Below, piece by piece: positions 5,576 to 9,404 of a DNA stretch of 9,404 nt (positions are counted from its first letter, which is position 1; each line of letters starts with the position of its first letter). Source of the stretch: Legionella genomosp. 1 (lineage in GTDB: Bacteria > Pseudomonadota > Gammaproteobacteria > Legionellales > Legionellaceae). The DNA is taken from NCBI GenBank assembly GCA_945862275.1, contig CAMAYA010000034.1, positions 1 to 9,404 on the forward strand. The letters are read 5' to 3'. Under the pieces are notes generated by a model, which was given only the letters and a program-made list of their open reading frames with translations, was not told where the DNA came from and did no database searches. The translations under genes were made by a program, and so were the position numbers.

Positions 5576-6436
5576 ATGTTTCAGTTACAAATCAGTGAAT
5601 GCCCGCGTGATGAGATAGACCTGCTTTCGGATAAACTAGAAGCAGCCGGCGCCCTATCGGTCACATTGACGGATCAATACGATGACCCCATTCTCGAACC
5701 CGCACCGGGGGCCGCCCCTTTGTGGCCGCATGTGGTCATGCAAGCCTTGTTTGCTGATACGGCCGATGCAGAGCAAGCGGGTAGCTTGTTGTCAGCCACT
5801 CACCCGGGTTTGAACTACTCTATCGAAACACTTCCAGAGCAAGATTGGGAGCGTGCCTGTTTGGATCAATTTCACCCACAACAATTTGGCTCTCGCCTCT
5901 GGATTTGCCCTTCATGGCACACGCCGCCCGATCCCGATGGCGTCAATCTTATTTTAGATCCGGGTTTGGCTTTTGGCACCGGATCGCATGCGACCACTTC
6001 GCTCTGCTTAACTTGGTTAGATAAAGCAAACGTGACGAATAAGCAAGTGATTGATTACGGGTGTGGCTCAGGCATTCTGGCACTTGCCGCCTTGCAATTG
6101 GGCGCGGCCCACGTGCATGCCGTTGATATTGATGACCAAGCATTACTCGCCACCCAAAACAATGCGACTAGCAATGGCATTTTGGCTGCTCAATTAACCG
6201 TAAGCCAGCCAGAATCCTTAGAAACGCAGGTTGATTTGCTATTAGCCAATATTTTGTTGGCCCCACTATTAACACTGAAAAGCCGTTTTCGTGCACTGCT
6301 GAAAAAGGATGGGACGTTGGTGGTGTCAGGGCTTTTAGCGGAACAAGTGCCTGCTTTGATTGAAGCTTATCAGGCGGATTTCATCCATTATGAATCAGTT
6401 ATTCATAATGGATGGGCGCTGGTGGTGTTTCGTTAG
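5576..6436 (+). CDS. prmA: Ribosomal protein L11 methyltransferase
   Basis: PrmA is a cytosolic S-adenosylmethionine-dependent enzyme that trimethylates ribosomal protein L11. The 286 residues comprise the N-terminal L11-recognition domain (to about 100) and a Rossmann methyltransferase domain. Family signatures are clear: QDWERACLDQFHP (89-101), LWICPSW (108-114), DPGLAFGTGSHATT (128-141), the SAM-binding motif DYGCGSGIL (160-168), acidic D184 in AVDID, and the active-site-like LLANIL (222-227). The gene follows accC after only 4 bp, so it probably ends the aroQ-acc operon. In E. coli prmA is followed by dusB-fis; here it meets mdh head-on, with the two stop codons overlapping in 6433-6436. 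A perfect 14-bp inverted repeat lies within its last 20 codons. Confidence 0.97.
   Translation: MFQLQISECPRDEIDLLSDKLEAAGALSVTLTDQYDDPILEPAPGAAPLWPHVVMQALFADTADAEQAGSLLSATHPGLNYSIETLPEQDWERACLDQFHPQQFGSRLWICPSWHTPPDPDGVNLILDPGLAFGTGSHATTSLCLTWLDKANVTNKQVIDYGCGSGILALAALQLGAAHVHAVDIDDQALLATQNNATSNGILAAQLTVSQPESLETQVDLLLANILLAPLLTLKSRFRALLKKDGTLVVSGLLAEQVPALIEAYQADFIHYESVIHNGWALVVFR
6382..6414. repeat. Perfect 14-bp inverted repeat in the 3' end of prmA
   Basis: The arm CATCCATTATGAAT (6382-6395) is followed by the loop CAGTT (6396-6400) and the exact reverse complement ATTCATAATGGATG (6401-6414). It sits 19 bp before the convergent prmA/mdh stop overlap. No T-run follows on either side, so it is not a textbook intrinsic terminator. 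It could still form a strong hairpin at the end of both transcripts, giving 3'-end protection or antisense collision control, or be a protein site. Confidence 0.85.
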
Positions 6437-7422
6437 TCTAACAAACCCAACCCCTTCACGATATCACGCTCACTGCGCAATTCTGCCAAGGTATCATTGA
6501 ACTTCCCTTGGCTGTAATCGTTAAACGTCAATCCGTCTACCACTCGCAAAACACCCAGCTCACGCCGTGTTGGGAAAGAGAAAATCAACCCTTCATCCAC
6601 GCCATACTCGCCCTGAGAGGTCGAGCACACAGAAAACGATTCACCCGCCACAGTATCCGTTACCAGATGGCTCACGCTCTGCACAATGGCATTGGCAGCA
6701 GAGGCCGCAGACGATGCACCACGGGCTTTAATCACAGCAGCCCCGCGTTGTTGCACGGTCGGCACAAATACATCTTTTAACCAAACGTCATCCTGAATCA
6801 CGGTTGCAGCAGAAACCCCATTGATTTTCGCATGATAAAAATCAGGAAATTGCGTAGCAGAATGATTGCCCCAAATGGTCATCTCGGTCACCGAGGTGAC
6901 ATCTACACCGGCTTTTTTTGCCAACTGTGTACGTGATCGCAACTCATCCAACATGGTCATGGCAAAAAATCGATTATCAGGGATATCTTTCGCATGGTGT
7001 TTGGCAATCAAGCAATTGGTATTGCATGGGTTCCCGACTACGAAAACGCGCACGTCGTCACTCGCACGATCATTGATGGCTTGGCCTTGTTTGGTAAAAA
7101 TACCCCCATTGATTTGCAATAAATCTGAGCGTTCCATGCCTTGTTTTCGAGGTACCGAGCCGACCAAAAGCGCCCAATTCACGCCATCCATTGCTTGATT
7201 TAAATCAGATGTACACACCACACGCTTTAACCGTGGAAAAGCACAATCATCCAATTCCATTGCAACCCCTTCTAAAGAAGGCAGCGATTGCTCTAATTCC
7301 AGTAAATTTAACTCCACATCAACTTGATCACCAAACATTTGTCCTGACGCAATGCGAAACAACAACGCATATCCAATTTGTCCTGCCGCGCCGGTGACCG
7401 CTACTCTTATTTTTTTATTCAT
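6433..7422 (-). CDS. mdh: NAD-dependent malate dehydrogenase
   Basis: This TCA-cycle enzyme interconverts malate and oxaloacetate with NAD in the cytosol. The 329 residues belong to the LDH/MDH superfamily, group with the fold of cytosolic MDH (MDH type 2). The NAD motif GAAGQIG is at 11-17. An acidic residue at the end of the second strand (E42 in LLELE) suits NAD rather than NADP. The substrate and catalytic set is intact: R92 and R98 (PRKQGMERSDLL), N131 (GNP), D159 and R162 (MLDELRSR), and H187 (WGNHSATQFPD). The PRKQGMERSDLLQINGGIF segment resembles Legionella and Coxiella Mdh from memory, the best taxonomic hint in the window. GAGGA stands nine bases before the ATG. The gene diverges from hemW and converges with prmA. 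Confidence 0.97.
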   Translation of the reverse strand: MNKKIRVAVTGAAGQIGYALLFRIASGQMFGDQVDVELNLLELEQSLPSLEGVAMELDDCAFPRLKRVVCTSDLNQAMDGVNWALLVGSVPRKQGMERSDLLQINGGIFTKQGQAINDRASDDVRVFVVGNPCNTNCLIAKHHAKDIPDNRFFAMTMLDELRSRTQLAKKAGVDVTSVTEMTIWGNHSATQFPDFYHAKINGVSAATVIQDDVWLKDVFVPTVQQRGAAVIKARGASSAASAANAIVQSVSHLVTDTVAGESFSVCSTSQGEYGVDEGLIFSFPTRRELGVLRVVDGLTFNDYSQGKFNDTLAELRSERDIVKGLGLLD

Positions 7423-7495
7423 GGGTATTTTTCCTCAATTAATGCAGACTTTATGATACTATTGCCGCCCATAACAAGCTAGTCTGAATTCACTC
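7423..7495. promoter_or_regulatory. Divergent mdh/hemW promoter region
   Basis: This 73-bp spacer must drive both genes. Leftward, TTGTTA and TAAAGT stand 18 bp apart upstream of mdh (each 4/6 matches), with the GAGGA ribosome-binding site near 7432-7436. Rightward, TATGAT (7452-7457) is a possible hemW -10 without a good -35. CAGACT (7445-7450) and AGTCTG (7481-7486) form a widely spaced inverted repeat of uncertain meaning. The hemW ATG lacks a strong ribosome-binding site. Confidence 0.4.
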
Positions 7496-8632
7496 ATGTT
7501 GCCATTATCTCTGTACATCCACATTCCCTGGTGCATTCGAAAATGCCCTTATTGTGATTTCAATTCACATAAAAGCCCGGATGCGTTGCCTGAACAGCGT
7601 TATATTAGCGCATTAATCAGCGATTTAAAGCAGGATTTAGAACGCTTCCCTGGACGAACCATTGATTCGATTTTCATTGGAGGCGGCACGCCCAGCTTGT
7701 TTTCACCCGAGTCGTACGACACATTATTCAGCGCCATTAAGCCGATGCTGCCCTTTGCATCTGACATTGAAATCACGCTGGAAGCCAATCCTGGCACTGT
7801 AGAGCAACAACGTTTCAACGACTATCGCGCGTTAGGCATCAATCGGTTATCACTCGGCATACAAAGCTTTAACCCAACCCACCTACACGCCTTAGGCCGC
7901 ATTCATGACGGCAAACAAGCCCACCGCGCCATTGAAGCCGCACGGCGTGCCGATTTTGAAAACATCAACATTGACATCATGCATGGCCTGCCTAAGCAAA
8001 CCATTGCCGAAGGCCTTGACGACTTGCAAACGGCCTTCAGCCATCAGCCAGAGCATCTGTCATGGTATCAATTAACGATTGAACCCAATACCGTTTTTTA
8101 TAAAAATCCCCCACCGCTGCCGACAGAAGATGATGCCTTTGTTTTAGAAGAAAAAGGACTCGCCTTGCTCGAAAAGGCAAAATACCACCGCTATGAAATT
8201 TCCGCCTTCTGTCAAGAAGGAAAGCCTGCTCGCCATAACCTCAATTATTGGCTATTTGGTGATTATTATGGCATTGGCGCCGGTGCTCATGGCAAATTAA
8301 CCTCCGCCGATGGGGAGCAAGTTCATCGTACTCGGAAATACCGCCAGCCTGCGGATTATTTAAATGCAGAGAAAGGCTACCTGGCCGCCTGCGATCCGGT
8401 GAGCAAAAATGACCTTGTATTCGAATTCATGCTCAATGCCACGCGCTTGCAAGAGCCGATTGCAAATGCGTTATTCACAGAGCGAACGGGATTGAATTTT
8501 GACCAGTTAACACCAGGACTTTTAGAGGCAGAAGCCAAAGGGCTGGTAATACTTCGTAACACGCATTGGCAAATCACACCCTTTGGCCGGCGGTATACGA
8601 ATGATTTGCAGGCTTTGTTTTTATTGGATTAA
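7496..8632 (+). CDS. hemW: Radical SAM heme chaperone HemW (YggW type)
   Basis: HemW binds heme and hands it to apoproteins such as respiratory enzymes; it was formerly annotated as an oxygen-independent coproporphyrinogen oxidase. The 378 residues match the E. coli YggW length. The [4Fe-4S] motif CIRKCPYC (C13, C17, C20) follows SLYIHIPW. The radical SAM core continues with GGGTPS (62-67), EANPGT (96-101) and GIQSF (121-125). The HNLNYW motif (247-252), followed by FGDYYGIGAGAHG, is typical of HemW and separates it from HemN. HemN carries a longer N-terminus and a CxxxCxxCxC cluster, whereas residue 22 here is Phe. The C-terminal winged-helix part ends ITPFGRRYTNDLQALFLLD. It overlaps the convergent toxin gene by 12 bp (8621-8632). 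Confidence 0.96.
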   Translation: MLPLSLYIHIPWCIRKCPYCDFNSHKSPDALPEQRYISALISDLKQDLERFPGRTIDSIFIGGGTPSLFSPESYDTLFSAIKPMLPFASDIEITLEANPGTVEQQRFNDYRALGINRLSLGIQSFNPTHLHALGRIHDGKQAHRAIEAARRADFENINIDIMHGLPKQTIAEGLDDLQTAFSHQPEHLSWYQLTIEPNTVFYKNPPPLPTEDDAFVLEEKGLALLEKAKYHRYEISAFCQEGKPARHNLNYWLFGDYYGIGAGAHGKLTSADGEQVHRTRKYRQPADYLNAEKGYLAACDPVSKNDLVFEFMLNATRLQEPIANALFTERTGLNFDQLTPGLLEAEAKGLVILRNTHWQITPFGRRYTNDLQALFLLD

Positions 8633-8983
8633 CGTAAGTGGGATACCCATCACCTCAACCACCATGCTATGAATTTTTAGCAACAGCGCTTCATTGCAAT
8701 GCATTAACGGTCCAGATAACAACCGTTGGTTATCAATCGCGCGAAGTTGGTCAATCAGTAGATCCGAGTCTCTCTCGAGTTTGTCTTGTGCTAAAATTCT
8801 GACTCGCAATGGCTCGGCGTGATCCATCAACTGCGTGGTAAGAGGAACAATAAGCGTGGATGGGTGACCAACATTCAACAACGCTTGATGCTGTAAAATC
8901 AATACAGGCCTGGTTTTTCCCAGCTCAGTACCCTTTGTTGGATTCAGATTAGCCAACCAAATTTCTCCATGATTAAAGGCCAT
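8621..8983 (-). CDS. MazF/PemK-like endoribonuclease toxin
   Basis: This predicted type II toxin would cleave mRNA when freed from its antitoxin. The start MAFNHGEIWLANLNP (ATG at 8983-8981) gives 120 residues, the normal size. Earlier in-frame starts, up to 9019, would add 3-12 residues that are not family-like. Family features are GEIWLANLNP (6-15), the KTRPVLIL strand with the conserved R25 expected in the active site, LIVPLTT (44-50) with the catalytic Ser/Thr position at T49/T50, and LIDQLRAID (76-84). The gene overlaps the 3' end of the antitoxin by 11 bp, giving antitoxin-first coupled translation. Its own 3' end overlaps hemW by 12 bp on the other strand. Whether it is closer to MazF, ChpB or PemK cannot be settled here, and neither can its cleavage specificity. 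Confidence 0.85.
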   Translation of the reverse strand: MAFNHGEIWLANLNPTKGTELGKTRPVLILQHQALLNVGHPSTLIVPLTTQLMDHAEPLRVRILAQDKLERDSDLLIDQLRAIDNQRLLSGPLMHCNEALLLKIHSMVVEVMGIPLTLIQ

Positions 8984-9209
8984 CGACATCATCCAAATCA
9001 CTAAACTCTTGATTAACACGCATGCTTTCTTGTCTCACCCGTAAGCTGACTTCGCCCAGTTTTTTTTCTCGCTCATGCGTCATGATTTCTTTGTTCATGT
9101 GCTCAATCGCACGACGTATATACTCAGCACGTTGAATGTGCAACATATGCGCTCCAGCATCCAGTGCGTGAAGCAGCGTTTCAGGCAGTCGAATAGAAAT
9201 AACGGACAT
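8973..9209 (-). CDS. Ribbon-helix-helix antitoxin of the MazF-like module
   Basis: This 78-residue protein has a ribbon-helix-helix DNA-binding head: strand SVISIRLP (2-9), helix ETLLHALDAGAHMLHI, and helix QRAEYIRRAIEHMNKEIM. It continues with a charged helical linker and an acidic tail (EFSDLDDVDGL), which in such antitoxins wraps the toxin. The layout recalls the EndoAI/EndoA pair of Bacillus rather than E. coli MazE, which is an AbrB-type protein. ATG at 9209 is chosen over an ATG at 9239 because GGAGGA (9217-9222) precedes it by seven bases. The perfect TATAAT at 9238-9243 would also place the transcript start near 9231, downstream of the earlier ATG. The dimer would be expected to repress its own promoter, where TGTAG/CTACA repeats are found. 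Confidence 0.85.
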   Translation of the reverse strand: MSVISIRLPETLLHALDAGAHMLHIQRAEYIRRAIEHMNKEIMTHEREKKLGEVSLRVRQESMRVNQEFSDLDDVDGL

Positions 9210-9216
9210 ATCAAAT

Positions 9217-9222
9217 TCCTCC
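9217..9222 (-). promoter_or_regulatory. Strong ribosome-binding site of the antitoxin
   Basis: GGAGGA lies seven bases before the ATG at 9209. It is the strongest Shine-Dalgarno sequence in the window and fixes the antitoxin start. The downstream toxin has only a weak GGA, consistent with antitoxin made in excess. Confidence 0.75.
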
Positions 9223-9229
9223 CCAACAA

Positions 9230-9266
9230 TGTAGTGCATTATATGCTACATAAGTGTAGTTTGTAA
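9230..9266 (-). promoter_or_regulatory. Antitoxin-toxin promoter with TGTAG/CTACA operator-like repeats
   Basis: On the minus strand a perfect TATAAT (9243-9238) lies 17 bp from a poor -35, TTACAA (9266-9261). Three copies of one pentamer surround it: TGTAG at 9230-9234, CTACA at 9246-9250 and TGTAG at 9255-9259 (plus-strand reading). The latter two form a hairpin-like inverted repeat with a 4-bp gap inside the promoter spacer. The first two flank the -10. This is what an autoregulating ribbon-helix-helix repressor would be expected to bind. Confidence 0.6.
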
Positions 9267-9283
9267 CCGCAATAAAATCAAAC

Positions 9284-9311
9284 TTGAAAATCATCCCAAA
9301 TCAAGTATGAT
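9284..9311 (+). promoter_or_regulatory. Promoter of tRNA-Lys
   Basis: TTGAAA (9284-9289) and TATGAT (9306-9311) are separated by 16 bp. Transcription would start near 9318, seven bases before the mature 5' end of the tRNA. Confidence 0.6.
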
Positions 9312-9324
9312 TCTATCTTGTGTG

Positions 9325-9400
9325 GGGCCGTTAGCTCAGCTGGTAGAGCAGGAGACTCTTAATCTCTGTGTCATAGGTTCGACCCCTATACGGCCCACCA
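9325..9400 (+). tRNA. tRNA-Lys, anticodon CTT
   Basis: The 76-nt cloverleaf is complete. The acceptor arms GGGCCGT and ACGGCCC pair over 7 bp. The D arm is GCTC/GAGC. The anticodon stem GGAGA/TCTCT encloses loop CTCTTAA, whose positions 34-36 are CTT, reading AAG codons. The variable loop is GTGTC. The T arm is ATAGG/CCTAT with loop TTCGACC. The discriminator is A and the CCA end is encoded. It resembles E. coli tRNA-Lys closely apart from the anticodon arm. Only four bases follow it in the window, so further tRNA genes cannot be excluded. Confidence 0.97.
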
Positions 9401-9404
9401 TCCC

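Noticed and set aside
6382..6414. Intrinsic terminator for prmA and mdh
   Set aside because: The stem is strong, but no T-run follows it on either strand, so it is listed as an inverted repeat only.
7496..8632. Coproporphyrinogen III dehydrogenase HemN
   Set aside because: The short N-terminus, CxxxCxxC followed by DF, and the HNLNYW motif fit HemW rather than HemN.
9210..9239. ATG at 9239 as the antitoxin start
   Set aside because: It overlaps the TATAAT box, so it would lie upstream of the transcript start; a strong ribosome-binding site serves the ATG at 9209.
1..9404. CRISPR array, insertion sequence, prophage att site or rRNA
   Set aside because: No regularly spaced repeats, transposase, terminal inverted repeats or rRNA sequence were seen. 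No duplicate of the tRNA 3' end was noticed in the window.

Overview
The window reads as chromosomal DNA of a gammaproteobacterium, most likely of the order Legionellales. The malate dehydrogenase at 6433-7422 resembles, from memory, the Legionella/Coxiella enzyme. The left edge carries the start of a secreted M4-type zinc protease precursor, a class that includes the Legionella ProA/Msp protease. The conserved run aroQ-accB-accC-prmA is a gammaproteobacterial arrangement. No database search was possible, so the order is an inference.

Layout. (1) 1-336, minus: N-terminus of a secreted M4-type metalloprotease precursor (signal peptide plus propeptide), running off the left edge. (2) 563-1281, plus: a two-gene HepT-MntA (HEPN / minimal nucleotidyltransferase) type VII toxin-antitoxin module with both signature motifs intact. 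(3) 1241-3151, minus: an unrecognised 636-residue protein with a hydrophobic C-terminal third and an in-frame run of nine G residues; its 3' end overlaps mntA by 41 bp. (4) 3316-6436, plus: a tight housekeeping operon aroQ (shikimate pathway), accB and accC (biotin carboxyl carrier and biotin carboxylase of acetyl-CoA carboxylase) and prmA (ribosomal protein L11 methyltransferase). (5) 6433-7422, minus: mdh (TCA cycle), convergent with prmA and sharing a 4-bp stop-codon overlap. (6) 7496-8632, plus: hemW, a radical-SAM heme chaperone, divergent from mdh. (7) 8621-9209, minus: a ribbon-helix-helix antitoxin and MazF/PemK-like toxin pair. (8) 9325-9400, plus: tRNA-Lys (anticodon CTT) with its own promoter.

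The window therefore alternates conserved metabolic genes with small accessory insertions: two toxin-antitoxin modules of different classes and one orphan large protein. All three convergent gene pairs (mntA/orphan, prmA/mdh, hemW/toxin) overlap at their 3' ends, so no free terminator space exists there. The features most worth a second look are the G9 tract in the orphan gene (possible phase variation), the orphan gene itself (candidate secreted effector or membrane protein), the complete HepT-MntA module, a perfect 14-bp inverted repeat at the end of prmA, two successive hairpins ahead of aroQ, and repeated TGTAG/CTACA elements around the antitoxin promoter. Nothing here proves a wholly new system.
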